In this document: piece after piece, positions 27,609 through 37,434 of the stretch | Position numbering within the stretch: the stretch's first letter is position 1 | How the letters are laid out: every line of letters starts with the position of its first letter | Source of the DNA: Candidatus Leucobacter sulfamidivorax | Lineage (GTDB): Bacteria > Actinomycetota > Actinomycetes > Actinomycetales > Microbacteriaceae | Direction: 5' to 3' | Length of the DNA stretch: 64,000 nucleotides | Assembly (NCBI GenBank): GCA_016771945.1 | Contig: QZLF01000001.1 | Location: 1,413,216 to 1,477,215 of the forward strand | Translations under genes and position numbers: made by a program | The notes under the pieces: generated by a model | The model's database searches: none | What the model was told of the DNA's origin: nothing | Seen by the model: only the letters and a program-made list of their open reading frames with translations

Positions 27609-28670
27609 ACGCGGGGCTCTCGCACCCCCTGGCCCGCCCGACGCTGCTCTTCGGGCTGGTCATGCTGCTGATCGCCGCGATAGTCGGCGACGTCCTCTCG
27701 CCGAGGAACGTCTGGACGCCGGCCGAGTGCCTCGCGATCGTGGCGATCACCGTCGATTTCGTCGTGGCCACCACGCGGCGTCCGGGCCCTCTCGCGCGCT
27801 GGCGCCTCGCACTCGTCGTCGGTCTGAGCTGCCTCTCCGCCGCGCTGCTCCTCCTTCCCGGGGAGGGTGCTCCGGCGGGGCCCCTGTTCGGCTACCTCGG
27901 CCTGGGAGTCGCCCTGCTCGTCCCGCGCGGGCACCCCGTCATCGGCACGGTGACTTTCGGCTTCGTGTTCGCGGGGCTCGTCTCGTACAAGCTCATGCAC
28001 GGGCTCGAGCTCCCCGAGCAGGCGGAGACCGTGGCGCAGCCGTTCATCGTGATCGTCGCGTGCTGGATCCTGTACCTGTTCAGCCGCACCGTCGCCGGCA
28101 GGCGCTCGCACGCGGTCGCCCGGCAGTTCGCGACCATCGCGGAGACGGACGCGGCGCGCAGCACCGGGGCGCCGGAGCGGCGCGCCATGAGCGAGATCCC
28201 GAGACTCGTCGAGCCGCTGCTCGCGCGTCTCGCGGCGGGCGAGCATCTCGACGAGGAGTTCAGGGCCGAGCTGGTCGCCGCCGACGAGGAGGTGCGGGGC
28301 CTGATCCGCCTCGACGTGCCGTACCACCCGGCCCTCATGCGCGCCGTCGACGCAGCGCGGCGCGGGGGCGCGAGCGTGCGGCTGATCGGCGCCGAGGATC
28401 CCGCGGGCGCGCGGATCTCCGCGGCTACCTCCTCGCACTCGCCGCGCAGGCTGGGAGGATCCCGCGGGCGCGCGGATCTCCGACGGGCTCGGCGAACGAC
28501 TCGCCTCGCTCCTCGCCGTCGACGACGTCACCAGGGCGACCGTGCGCTTCGTCCCGCCGGCGCGGGGCGGCGGGGGCTCGCTGCTGCTGGAGTGCGCGGG
28601 AGAGGGATGGGAGCGGATCCTGCGCTACGACCTCGACGCGGAGGGCCGGATCGTCGGCGACCCGAAGTGA
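27587..28670 (+). pseudogene. Membrane protein partner of the sensor kinase, frame broken by a 61-bp insertion
   Basis: From the ATG at 27587 the frame encodes four to five hydrophobic helices (LLFGLVMLLIAAIVG, LALVVGLSCLSAALLLL, and others) and then a soluble helical domain. At about 28421 the frame changes into Arg-rich nonsense. A 28-base sequence at 28394-28421 recurs at 28455-28482. Removing one copy and the 33 bases between (61 in all) restores a smooth 340-residue frame ending DAEGRIVGDPK at the TGA 28668-28670. The restored tail resembles a degenerate kinase ATPase end. It overlaps the kinase gene and so belongs to the same operon. I do not recognise a named family. Confidence 0.7.
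28394..28482 (+). repeat. 28-bp direct repeats enclosing 33 bases
   Basis: Copies at 28394-28421 and 28455-28482, beginning GAGGATCCCGCG and ending CGGATCTCCG, are identical. Recombination between them would delete 61 bases and restore the reading frame. Confidence 0.9.
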
Positions 28671-28691
28671 CCCCTCCCGCGCACGAGCGGC

Positions 28692-29330
28692 TCAGCCCTT
28701 GCGCTCCTCGATGATCCCGTCCTCCACCGCCCGGCGGTAGAGCTGCACCTTGGTCGTCGCCGGCCGGTCCACCGCGGCGTACTTGGCGCGGATGCGGCGC
28801 ACATGGTCGACCACGGTCTCCCGCGAGATGAAGAGCTGCTCGCCGACGCGCTCCGCGGTCTCCCCCGCGGCGTACAGGGCGAGCACCTGGGTCTCCCGCT
28901 CGGTGAGCTGCGCGCGGAGCACGGGATCGAACTCGAGCGCCGCAGCCCACTCGACCGACGCGACCACCTCTCCGCGCGCCGCCGCACGGATCGCCGCGAG
29001 CAGCTCGCCCGCCTCGCTCGACTTGCGGATCATGCCGATCGCGCCGTGCCGCGCGGCCTCGCGGATCAGCTGGGGGCGATCTTCGCTCGTGAACACGAGG
29101 ACGCGCGCCGCGGTGCTGGCCCGCAGTCTGCGCAGGTTCTCCGCGGGCGACGATCCGTCGGAGAGCGAGAGATCCAGCAGCACGACGTCGAACGAGCGGG
29201 CCGACGCCAGCAACTCGCGCGCCGTCGCGCCGCTGCCCACGAGCCGCAGCTCGGGCTGCTTCGCGATGAGCGCGGCCACGCCCAGAACGGTGGTCGGATG
29301 GTCGTCGACGATGCCGATGCGAACGTCCAT
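28692..29330 (-). CDS. LuxR/NarL-type response regulator
   Basis: A 212-residue two-component regulator. The receiver domain has acidic pocket residues VDDHP and phosphoacceptor Asp53 (VVLLDLSLSDGS). The C-terminal domain is a LuxR HTH: LTERETQVLALYAAGETAERVGEQLFISRETVVDHVRRIRAKY, in which the usual 'GxSNxEIA' is changed to ETAERVG. The ATG at 29330 gives MDVRIGIVDDHP; the frame is open further upstream but has no family match. It faces the kinase operon tail to tail and is divergent from arcD, which it may control. Confidence 0.9.
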   Translation of the reverse strand: MDVRIGIVDDHPTTVLGVAALIAKQPELRLVGSGATARELLASARSFDVVLLDLSLSDGSSPAENLRRLRASTAARVLVFTSEDRPQLIREAARHGAIGMIRKSSEAGELLAAIRAAARGEVVASVEWAAALEFDPVLRAQLTERETQVLALYAAGETAERVGEQLFISRETVVDHVRRIRAKYAAVDRPATTKVQLYRRAVEDGIIEERKG

Positions 29331-29428
29331 GTCCCCAGCCTCATCCCCGGCAGCGCTGCTCTGCTCACGGTGAAGCATAGACCGGCCCGGAAGGATAACG
29401 GCGACTCCGGCGATGCGGACGATCGAAT

Positions 29429-29444
29429 CCCCCAGGTATGGGGG
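29429..29444. promoter_or_regulatory. Palindrome CCCCCA-GGTA-TGGGGG in the regulator-arcD gap
   Basis: A perfect 6-base inverted repeat with a 4-base centre lies between the divergent regulator and arcD genes. It is a possible operator; the bound protein is unknown. The rest of the 176-base gap shows nothing else clear. Confidence 0.4.
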
Positions 29445-29506
29445 TGGAGGCGCCCCTCGCCCAGTCGCCATCCTGAATGTCGACGGCCCAGATCCGAGGG
29501 GGTTCC

Positions 29507-30965
29507 ATGTCCGGCACTGCGCAAGCGACGGATTCGAAGCCGCGGACACCGGTCGCGAAGCTCTCGATGATGGCCATGACCGCCATGGTGGTCGGCTCGA
29601 TGGTCGGTGCGGGGGGTCTTCTCCCTGCCCGGCCGGTTCGCCCGGGAGACGGGCGTCGCAGGCGCTCTCATCGCCTGGCTGGTCGCGGGCACCGGCATGC
29701 TCATGCTCGCCTTCGTGTTCCAGCTGCTCGCCGTGCGCAAGCCCGCCCTCGACGCCGGCGTCTACGCCTACGCGAAAGCCGGCTTCGGCGAGTACCTCGG
29801 CTTCTTCTCCGGTTTCGGATACTGGGCGAGCGCATGCGCGGGCAACACCTTCTACTGGGTCTTCATCATGTCGACGCTGACCGGGCTCGGCGTGGGCGGT
29901 CTCGGCGCGGGAGACACGTGGATCGCGGTGATCGTGTCGTCCGCGGGCCTCTGGGCCTTCTACCTCCTCATCCGCAAGGGCGTGAAGAACGCGACCTTCA
30001 TCAACACGGTCGTCACGATCGCGAAGGTCGTGCCGATCGTCGTGTTCGTGCTGCTGTGCGTCTTCGTCTTCGACCCGGCCGTGTTCGTGGAGAACTGGGG
30101 CGGCGCGGACTACGCCGGCTCCCTCTTCGAACAGGTGCGCGGCACGATGCTGGTCACGGTGTTCGTCTTCCTCGGGGTCGAGGGCGCGAGCGTGTACTCC
30201 CGCCATGCGAAGCGGCGCGAGGACGTCGGCCGCGCGACGATCCTCGGCTTCCTCTCGGTCGTCGCCGTCTTCGCCTCGGTGACCATCGTCTCCTACGGCA
30301 TCATGCCCATGTCCGAGATCGCCGCGCTCCCCCAGCCCTCGATGGTCGGCGTGCTCGAGCACGCGGTCGGTCCCTGGGGTCGCTGGTTCGTCAGCATCGG
30401 CCTGATCGTCTCGGTGCTCGGCGCCTACCTCGCATGGTCGCTCATGGCCGCCGAAGTGCTGAGCGTCGCGGCCGAGGGCAAGGACATGCCGCGGTTCCTC
30501 GCGAAGGTCAACGCCAACGGCGTGCCCGAGAACGCGGTGCTGCTCTCCTCGCTCTTCGTGCAGGTCCTGCTCGTGATCCTCGTCTTCGCGAACGACGCGC
30601 TGAACCTCGCGCTCGACCTCACGAGCGCCCTCACGCTCATCCCCTTCTTCCTCGCCGCGCTCTACGCGCTGAAACTGGTGCTCACGAGGGACGGCTACGG
30701 CGACGACGGCCGCGGACTGCCGCGGGACCGTATCGTCGCGATCCTGGCCGTGCTCTACACGGCGTTCCTCGTCTACGCGGCCGGGCTGCAGTTCCTGCTG
30801 CTCTCCTTCATCATCTACGCCCCGGCCACGATCCTCTTCGCGATGACGCGTCGCGAGCAGGGCCGGAAGCTCTTCTCGCCCCGGGAGCTCGTCATCTTCA
30901 TCGTCTCCGTGATCGGTGCGGCCATCGGACTGGTCGCGCTCGTCACCGGCTGGATCCGGCTCTGA
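29507..30965 (+). pseudogene. arcD: Arginine:ornithine antiporter ArcD, frameshifted at a poly-G run
   Basis: The ATG at 29507 (GAGGGGG upstream) starts MSGTAQATDSKPRTPVAKLS and leads into the first transporter helix, MVVGSMVGAG. At six Gs (29611-29616) the frame shifts; five Gs would give VGAGVFSLPGRF, the expected APC/ArcD sequence. From there the other frame continues cleanly through about twelve helices to WIRL at 30965. The intact product would exchange arginine for ornithine beside arginine deiminase. As sequenced it is broken, or only a short form from an internal GTG at 29607 is made, which lacks part of helix 1. Confidence 0.85.
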
Positions 30966-31007
30966 CCGGCCGACCGCCGCCCCACCCGCCGCCAGAGAGG
31001 AACCATC

Positions 31008-32255
31008 ATGTCAGAGCCCGTCGCCCTCGGCGTCCACTCCGAAGTCGGCACGCTGCGCAAGGTGCTCGTCTGCGAGCCGCGGCTCGCCCACCGCCGCCTC
31101 ACCCCGACGAACTGCGACGAGCTGCTCTTCGACGATGTGATGTGGGTCGAGAACGGGCAGCGGGATCACGCCGCCTTCGTCGCCGATCTGCGCTCGCACG
31201 GCGTGGAGGTGGTCGAGCTGCACGCCCTGCTGGCCGAGACGGCCGCGATCCCCGAGGCGAAGTCGTGGCTGCTCGACCGCAAGGTGGTGCCGAACGAGGT
31301 GGGGATCGGCCTCGTCGAGGGGACGCGGGCCTTCCTCGAATCGCTGCACGAGGAGCGGCTCGCCGAGTTCCTCATCGGCGGCCGCTCCACCCTCGATCTG
31401 CCCGAGGACTACCGCACCGACTATCTCTCGCTCGCGCGCGAGTCGACCGGGGTCAACGAGTACCTCATGCCCCCGCTCCCGAACACGCTGTACACGCGCG
31501 ACACGACGTGCTGGATCTACGGAGGCGTGACGCTCAACCCGCTCCACTGGCCCGCGCGCCACGACGAGACCCTGCTGATGAAGGCGATCTACCAGTTCCA
31601 CCCGGCCTTCCGCGATGCGACGGTCTGGTGGGGCGACCCGGAGCGCGACTGGGGCCGGGCCACGCTCGAGGGCGGTGATGTCATGCCGGTGGGAGGCGGG
31701 GTCGTGCTGATCGGCATGAGCGAGCGCAGCTCCCGCCAGGCCATCACGCAGCTCGCCGCCGAGCTCTTCGCGCGAGGCGCCGCCGAGCACGTGATCGTGG
31801 CCGGCATGCCTCGGCTGCGCTCGGCCATGCACCTCGACACGGTCTTCACCTTCGTAGACCGCGACGCGGTGACGCTCTTCCCGAAGATCATGGACGGGGT
31901 GCACGCGTTCTCGCTGCGGCCCGGGGACCGCGACTCGGACGTCGAGGTGACCGACCACGGTTCGCGCTCCTTCGTCGACGTCGTCACGGAGGCGCTGGGG
32001 TTGACCTCGCTGCGCGTGATCGAGACGGCCGGGGACCACTACGAGTCGGAGCGGCAGCAGTGGGACAGCGGCAACAACGCGGTCGCACTGCGTCCGGGCG
32101 TCGTCTACACCTACGATCGCAACACGCTCACCAACGAGCAGCTGCGCAAGGCGGGCATCGAGGTCATCCCGATCGTGGGCGCCGAGCTCGGCCGCGGTCG
32201 CGGCGGCGGGCACTGCATGACCTGTCCGATCGTGCGCGATCCCGTCGACTTCTGA
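31008..32255 (+). CDS. arcA: Arginine deiminase
   Basis: A 415-residue enzyme that hydrolyses arginine to citrulline and ammonia, the first step of the ADI pathway. Conserved sites are present: [17 protein letters not shown], the Glu/Asp pair in [10 protein letters not shown], the catalytic His in [10 protein letters not shown], and the nucleophile Cys403 in [21 protein letters not shown] precedes the ATG. It follows arcD by 42 bases and precedes an NhaC antiporter by 28. arcB and arcC are not in the window. Confidence 0.95.
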   Translation: MSEPVALGVHSEVGTLRKVLVCEPRLAHRRLTPTNCDELLFDDVMWVENGQRDHAAFVADLRSHGVEVVELHALLAETAAIPEAKSWLLDRKVVPNEVGIGLVEGTRAFLESLHEERLAEFLIGGRSTLDLPEDYRTDYLSLARESTGVNEYLMPPLPNTLYTRDTTCWIYGGVTLNPLHWPARHDETLLMKAIYQFHPAFRDATVWWGDPERDWGRATLEGGDVMPVGGGVVLIGMSERSSRQAITQLAAELFARGAAEHVIVAGMPRLRSAMHLDTVFTFVDRDAVTLFPKIMDGVHAFSLRPGDRDSDVEVTDHGSRSFVDVVTEALGLTSLRVIETAGDHYESERQQWDSGNNAVALRPGVVYTYDRNTLTNEQLRKAGIEVIPIVGAELGRGRGGGHCMTCPIVRDPVDF

Positions 32256-32283
32256 GCCCCGAGCGGCCTGACGGGAGCATGGC

Positions 32284-33822
32284 ATGAGCCGGAGGGAGCC
32301 CCGCCCGCGGCGGGCGCCGACGCTCGCCGACGCGCTCATCCCGCTGATCGCGATGGTCGTGCTCATCGGCGGATCCCTGCTGATCTTCGGGCTCGGCGCG
32401 CTCGACGGCCCGATCCAGGTCGCCCTGATCGCCTCGTGCCTCGTCGCCGCGGTCATCGCCCTGAAGAACGGCTACCAGTGGGGCGATGTGCAGGCCGCGG
32501 GGCAGTCGGCCATGGGCTCGATCACCTCGGCGGTCTTCATCCTGCTCGCGGTCGGCGCGCTCATCGGCACCTGGAACCTCTCCGGCACGATCCCCACCCT
32601 GGTCTCCTACGGCCTGGCGGTGCTCTCGCCCTCGTGGTTCTACGCGGCGACGGCGGTGATCTGCGGCATCGTCGCGATGTCGATCGGCAGCTCGTGGACG
32701 ACGGCGGGCACGATCGGCGTGGGTCTCGTCGGCATCGGCGCCATGCTGGGCGTGTCCCCGGCCATCACCGCCGGAGCCGTGATCAGCGGAGCCTACCTGG
32801 GAGACAAGCTCTCCCCCCTCTCCGAGACGACGATCCTGACCGCGCAGATGGTCAAGATCGACGTGATGAGGCACATCCGTGCACAGGCCTGGACCTCGCT
32901 GCCGGCCTTCGCGATCGCCGTCGTGGTCTTCCTCGTCCTCGGCCTGACCACCGGCGGTCAGGCCGAGCCGCCCGCGCCGACCGAGGTCGAACTGGAGAAG
33001 CTCGCCGAGGTGTTCCACATCACCCCGTGGAACCTGCTCCCCCTCGTGCTGCTCGTCGTGCTCTCGGTACGGAGGGTGCCCGCCCCGATGGCGCTCTTCC
33101 TCTCCGCGGTCTTCGCCGGCATCACGGGCGCGATCCTGCAGCCGCAGGTGTTCGCCGACTTCATCGGTCAGACCTACTTGACCTTCGTCGGCGGGATCGA
33201 GGCCACCTGGCAGGCCATGGCAACCGGCTTCTCGACATCGACGGGCATCGCCGACATCGACCGCCTGCTCTCGCGCGGGGGCATGGACTCGATGATGCTC
33301 ACGCTGTGGCTGATCATCGGCGCCGTGACCTTCGGCGCGCTCATGGACGAGCTCGGCCTCATCAGCCGCATCACCGATCCGCTCATCGCCCGGGCGAAGA
33401 GCCGGGGCGCCCTGTATCTCACGGTCTTCGCCTCGGCCTTCGGCCTCAACATCGTCGCGGGCGATCAGTACATCGCACTCGTGCTGCCGGCCCGCACCTA
33501 CCGGGCGGAGTTCGCCAAGCGCGGGCTCGCACCGACGAACCTCTCCCGCCTCTGCGCGGACTCGGGCACGGTCACCTCACCCCTCGTGCCCTGGAACTCG
33601 TGCGGGGCGTTCATGGGGTCGACCCTCGGCGTCGGCACACTGCTGTACCTGCCCTTCGCCTTCTTCAACATCTTCAGCCCGCTGCTCAGCCTCATCTACG
33701 GCTTCACCGGGTTCAAGGTCGAGAAGGCGGCTCCCGAGGACGTCGAGGCGGCAGGGCCGGAGGATGGAGAGACCGAGCTCGAATCCGCCGGCGGCGGCCC
33801 GGAGAGCTCGGTCGATCCGTAG
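32284..33822 (+). CDS. nhaC: NhaC-family Na+/H+ antiporter
   Basis: A 512-residue transporter with about eleven helices. Family features are the loops SIGSSWTTAGTIGVG, SGAYLGDKLSPLSETT, and LNIVAGDQYIALVLPARTY, plus SGTVTSPLVPWNSCGAF late in the protein, all typical of NhaC. A Pro/Glu-rich loop near residues 220-235 and an acidic tail follow. Its place after arcA suggests joint work in pH homeostasis: the ADI pathway makes ammonia and the antiporter moves protons. Arginine/ornithine exchangers of this superfamily exist, so a role in amino-acid exchange cannot be excluded. Confidence 0.85.
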   Translation: MSRREPRPRRAPTLADALIPLIAMVVLIGGSLLIFGLGALDGPIQVALIASCLVAAVIALKNGYQWGDVQAAGQSAMGSITSAVFILLAVGALIGTWNLSGTIPTLVSYGLAVLSPSWFYAATAVICGIVAMSIGSSWTTAGTIGVGLVGIGAMLGVSPAITAGAVISGAYLGDKLSPLSETTILTAQMVKIDVMRHIRAQAWTSLPAFAIAVVVFLVLGLTTGGQAEPPAPTEVELEKLAEVFHITPWNLLPLVLLVVLSVRRVPAPMALFLSAVFAGITGAILQPQVFADFIGQTYLTFVGGIEATWQAMATGFSTSTGIADIDRLLSRGGMDSMMLTLWLIIGAVTFGALMDELGLISRITDPLIARAKSRGALYLTVFASAFGLNIVAGDQYIALVLPARTYRAEFAKRGLAPTNLSRLCADSGTVTSPLVPWNSCGAFMGSTLGVGTLLYLPFAFFNIFSPLLSLIYGFTGFKVEKAAPEDVEAAGPEDGETELESAGGGPESSVDP

Positions 33823-33871
33823 AGAGTTCGATCCATCCGTGGATGTCGGTGGTGCCTGCTTCACTGGTGCC

Positions 33872-35287
33872 ATGAACCTCCCGCGTACCGCCTTCGGCCC
33901 GAGCAGTCTCCTGCTGACCGAGCTCGATGCCGCTCTGACCCGGCTCGAGGCCATCGAGCAGCGGATCCGGGAAGCCGAAGCCGACCGGCTGCGCGAACTC
34001 GCCGTGATCTTCGACATCGCGTCGGCGGAATCCGAGGACGACCTCTCGATGGTCCCTGCCGGGGAGCGCGCCGAGCTCGCGTACCGGGCCGTCCGCGCCG
34101 AGGTCGCGGCGCTCACCCGTCAGAGCGAGCGCACCGTCGAGCGGCAGTTCGACCACGCCCAGGCACTCACCCGCGACTACCCGGACGTGTACGAGACGTA
34201 TCGTGCCGGACGCATCTCTCACCAGCACACCGCGGTGATCATCGACGCGGGGACGGTCATCGGTTGTGTCGAGCATGACCCGAACGCGGAGTCCCGCCGC
34301 CGCGCGTACGAGACCGTGGTGCTGCAGGCCGCGATGACGGAGACCCCGGCCCGCCTGCGCCCGATCGCGAGGCGTCTCGCGGAGCAGTACGCCGAGCAGC
34401 CCATCGAGGAGCGGCACGAGCAGGCGCGCGCCCGGCGTCGGGTGGTGCTGGTGGACCAGGAGGACGGCATGGCCGACCTCATCGCGCACCTCCCGGCGGT
34501 CGAGGCTCACGGCATCTACCGGCGGTTGAGCGCGATGAGCCGGCAGATCGAACGCGCTGAAGCCGCGGCACCGGCCGGAGCGGGGGCTGGGATGGGGGCA
34601 GGCCCCAAGCGGCGGTTGCGGGACGAGATCCGCGCCGACCTGTTCACCGATCTGCTGCTCGAGAGTGCACCGACCGCGATGGCAGCGGAAGACCTCGCAG
34701 GGGTTCGCGCCCAGGTGCAGGTGTTCATTCCTGCCTCAGTGCTGGGCCCGGAAGTGGCCGCCCGGGCCGGCTGGGCGGCACAATCCGGCCCCGAGCCCGC
34801 AGTACTGGGCGGATACGGGCCCATCAGCCCCGACACCGCGCGAGAGCTCGTGGCCGAGGCCTCGGTCTGGGACCTGGTCCGCAGGGACGAGGCCACCGGT
34901 GAGGTGCTCAGTGTGGACCGGTACCGGCCCAGCGAGCAGATGCGACGCTTCCTCCGGGTCCGGGATCAGCGCTGCCGGTTCCTCGGGTGCCGCAGATCCG
35001 CGACCGAGTGCGATCTCGACCACACGATCGACGCGGCGCAAGGCGGCCCGACCACGACGACCAACCTCGCGCACCTCTGTCGTGCGCACCACACGCTCAA
35101 GCATCACACCGGCTGGCGGATGACCCAGCGTCGCGACGGCACCCTCGACTGGGTCTCACCCACCGGCCGAGGGTACACGGACCGGCCACCCGGCACCCGA
35201 GCCGCAAGCACCAGGGTCAGATTCGAACCCGCGCTCGCGGTACCGAGCGGATCCCCACCCCCGTCCGAGTCCCCGCCCGCATTCTGA
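33872..35287 (+). CDS. DUF222 / HNH endonuclease-domain protein
   Basis: A 471-residue protein with the actinobacterial DUF222 region (helical, residues about 10-300) and a C-terminal HNH motif: CRFLGCRRSATECDLDHTIDAAQGGPTTTTNLAHLCRAHHTLKH, with the zinc-type Cys pair and the DH...H core. Such proteins occur in many copies in Microbacteriaceae and are often mobile-associated; the target is unknown. I chose ATG 33872; an earlier in-frame start overlaps nhaC. A Gly/Ala-rich linker (APAGAGAGMGAGP) sits near residue 233. Confidence 0.85.
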   Translation: MNLPRTAFGPSSLLLTELDAALTRLEAIEQRIREAEADRLRELAVIFDIASAESEDDLSMVPAGERAELAYRAVRAEVAALTRQSERTVERQFDHAQALTRDYPDVYETYRAGRISHQHTAVIIDAGTVIGCVEHDPNAESRRRAYETVVLQAAMTETPARLRPIARRLAEQYAEQPIEERHEQARARRRVVLVDQEDGMADLIAHLPAVEAHGIYRRLSAMSRQIERAEAAAPAGAGAGMGAGPKRRLRDEIRADLFTDLLLESAPTAMAAEDLAGVRAQVQVFIPASVLGPEVAARAGWAAQSGPEPAVLGGYGPISPDTARELVAEASVWDLVRRDEATGEVLSVDRYRPSEQMRRFLRVRDQRCRFLGCRRSATECDLDHTIDAAQGGPTTTTNLAHLCRAHHTLKHHTGWRMTQRRDGTLDWVSPTGRGYTDRPPGTRAASTRVRFEPALAVPSGSPPPSESPPAF

Positions 35288-35309
35288 AGATGCGTCCGAA
35301 CGGCATCGA

Positions 35310-35684
35310 TCAGGGTTGATGACCCTGGCGCAACCCTGCGATCCCGCAGGCCAGGCCGACCAGTCCGGCCGTCACGGACAGCAGCCCCGAACGCCGCTGC
35401 AGGGTGCCCCTGCTCAACTCGACGACTCCGGCCGCCGCATCCACACCGTCCACCGCGATTCCCGCTTGGGTGAGCACCCGCCGTGGCGCTCCCCCGGACA
35501 TGAGCGTCAGACCGCCGAGCGCGAGTTGGCGGACGCCGTACATGCGGGTGAGGAAGGCGGACTCGCCCCTGTTCTCGGAACGCATGCCGAGGCTCCTGAC
35601 GGCGGTCAGAGGCGCGATCAGCGCCCCAGCACCGAGCCCGACGCGGACGATCGACAAGACGGTGACGAGGTTCATGGTCATCAT
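35310..35684 (-). CDS. Small membrane protein (DUF4267-like)
   Basis: A 124-residue protein with three to four hydrophobic segments (LSIVRVGLGAGALIAPL, LALGGLTLMSG, LLSVTAGLVGLACGIAGL) and a conserved-looking MYGVRQLALG. The pattern recalls DUF4267-type small integral membrane proteins. Function is unknown. It converges with the HNH gene, 22 bases away, and GAAAG precedes the first of two ATGs. Confidence 0.65.
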   Translation of the reverse strand: MMTMNLVTVLSIVRVGLGAGALIAPLTAVRSLGMRSENRGESAFLTRMYGVRQLALGGLTLMSGGAPRRVLTQAGIAVDGVDAAAGVVELSRGTLQRRSGLLSVTAGLVGLACGIAGLRQGHQP

Positions 35685-35726
35685 GCTACTTTCGCACGAC
35701 AGTCGGCGGGAGTGAGGGGATCGAGC

Positions 35727-36638
35727 TCAACCCGCGTACCCGCTCGCGAGCGCGTCGACGCGGGCCGCGCTCGCGACCATCGCCTCGAGCTCGGCGGCGG
35801 CGAGATCCCACTCGATCACCTCGCGGACGCCCTCGGGACCGAGCCTGAGGGGCACCCCGCGGCTCACCCCCGCCACCCCGTACTGGCCGTCGAGCACGAC
35901 CGAGCCGGTAAGGGTCTCCCCCGTCCCCGTCGCGAGCGCCTCGAGGAGCCGCGCGCCCCCGAGCCCCGAACTCCACGTGGAGGCCCGACCCGATTCCAGC
36001 GCCACGTGCCGCACGTACCAGTTGTCGATGTAGTCGAGCACCGCGGCGCGCTCCTCGGGGCTCAGCGTCACGGGCGCGCCGTCCACCCGCACCCGATCGA
36101 GCAGCGGCACCTGGCCGGCGCCGTGCTCGCCCAACACCCAGGCCTCGACCGAGCGACTCGGCACGCCGAGCGCGAGGCCGACCCCGGTGCGGATGCGCAG
36201 CGTGTCGTTGGTCGAATAGCCGATCACCCGGGCGGGATCGAGACCGAAGCGGCGCACCAGCCAGGTGTTCAGCGAATCGACGGGGTTCGTCATCATGACG
36301 AGCAGGCCGTCCCAGTCGCGCTCCCGGAGCTCCGTCACGATGCCGGAGACGAGTGCGGCGTTGTCGGCGAAGAAGACGCTCCGGTCGGTGTTCAGCGTCT
36401 GCGGCACGGCCGCGCACACCACGACCGCGTCGGCGTCCGCCGCGTCGGCGAGCTCGCCCCCGCTCACCCCGAGCGCACGGCCCAGGGGCAGCGTGTCCTG
36501 CAGATCCATGACGTGGCTCAGGATCATGTTCGGCCGGGAGTCGACGATCACCACCTCGAAAGGGTGCGCCGACTGCAGCAGGTTGAAGGCGAGGGACGAG
36601 CCGATGCCGCCCGCTCCGCCGATGATGGCCACCTTCAT
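35727..36638 (-). CDS. L-lactate/malate dehydrogenase-family protein (L-2-hydroxyacid dehydrogenase)
   Basis: A 303-residue NAD-dependent dehydrogenase. The Rossmann motif IIGGAGGIGSSLAF opens the protein, TNPVDSLN and the catalytic His in VLGEHGAGQVP follow, and DLQDTLP is in the expected place. Overall it resembles L-2-hydroxyisocaproate and malate dehydrogenases more than allosteric lactate dehydrogenases; the substrate loop (AVPQTLNTDRS) lacks the usual QxPGE(T/S)R. The ATG at 36638 has AGGAGG upstream. It is divergent from the FMN reductase gene, with about 200 bases between in which I see no clear site. Confidence 0.82.
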   Translation of the reverse strand: MKVAIIGGAGGIGSSLAFNLLQSAHPFEVVIVDSRPNMILSHVMDLQDTLPLGRALGVSGGELADAADADAVVVCAAVPQTLNTDRSVFFADNAALVSGIVTELRERDWDGLLVMMTNPVDSLNTWLVRRFGLDPARVIGYSTNDTLRIRTGVGLALGVPSRSVEAWVLGEHGAGQVPLLDRVRVDGAPVTLSPEERAAVLDYIDNWYVRHVALESGRASTWSSGLGGARLLEALATGTGETLTGSVVLDGQYGVAGVSRGVPLRLGPEGVREVIEWDLAAAELEAMVASAARVDALASGYAG

Positions 36639-36837
36639 CCTGATCCTCCTGCTCGCTCGGGCGTCACAGGGAATCGTACTCCGAGCCCCCTCCATCCCAT
36701 CCATCGGGCACCGGCTTGACGCCTCGCCGCGAGACGGGAATACTTCCCTGGGAGCATCGTTGCATCCTATTGCGGATCGCCGCGGGCCACGACGCCCGGC
36801 TCGGAGCCGCGCAGTCACCAGGAAAGAGGGAAACCGC

Positions 36838-37392
36838 ATGTCCAAGCTCATGATCGTCCTCGCCAGCGTCCGCGATGTCCGCATGGGAGCGCCCATCGCC
36901 GACTGGGTGCGCAGAGCTGCGGAGGCTGACGGGCGCTTCGAGATCGACTTCGTCGACCTCGCGGAGCTCGCCCTGCCGATGATGGACGAGCCGAACCACC
37001 CCAGGCTGAAGCAGTACACCAAACCGCACACCATCGCCTGGAGCGAGCGGGTCGAGGCCGCCGACGCCTTCCTCTTCGTCTTCCCCGAGTACAACCACAG
37101 CTACTCGCCCGCCATCAAGAACGCGGTCGACTACCTGAACTCGGAGTGGGTGCGCAAGCCGGTCGGCTTCGTGAACTGGGGCGGCAACTCGGGCGGCACG
37201 CGGGCGCAGGTCGCGATGAAGCCGGTCGTCGACATCCTCGGCATGGTGCAGACCCGGGGCCACGTCGAGATCAACTTCCCGCAGCTGGACGACGGCGTCT
37301 TCGAGCCGAACGAGCAGCAGGCGATGGTGCTGGGCGCGCAGCTCGACGAGTTCATCTCCCTCGGCGAGGCGCTGAAGCCGCTGCGGGGCTGA
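36838..37392 (+). CDS. NADPH-dependent FMN reductase
   Basis: A 184-residue flavodoxin-fold reductase. The phosphate loop is ASVRDVRMGAPIADW (SxRxxR type) and the flavin-binding loop is FPEYNHSYSPAIKNAVDYL, both diagnostic of the NADPH_dep_FMN_red family. GWNWGGNSGG follows with small-residue substitutions typical of the family. Likely a general flavin or quinone reductase. AAAGAGGG lies upstream of the ATG. Confidence 0.9.
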   Translation: MSKLMIVLASVRDVRMGAPIADWVRRAAEADGRFEIDFVDLAELALPMMDEPNHPRLKQYTKPHTIAWSERVEAADAFLFVFPEYNHSYSPAIKNAVDYLNSEWVRKPVGFVNWGGNSGGTRAQVAMKPVVDILGMVQTRGHVEINFPQLDDGVFEPNEQQAMVLGAQLDEFISLGEALKPLRG

Positions 37393-37434
37393 TCCGCCGA
37401 TCGCTCCGCGGATCCGCGCGGACCCGCGCGGACC

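Noticed and set aside
26261-28714. An 817-codon plus-strand frame as a single fused protein
   Set aside because: Its first third is the off frame of the sensor kinase; only the part from 27587 up to about 28421 looks like protein.
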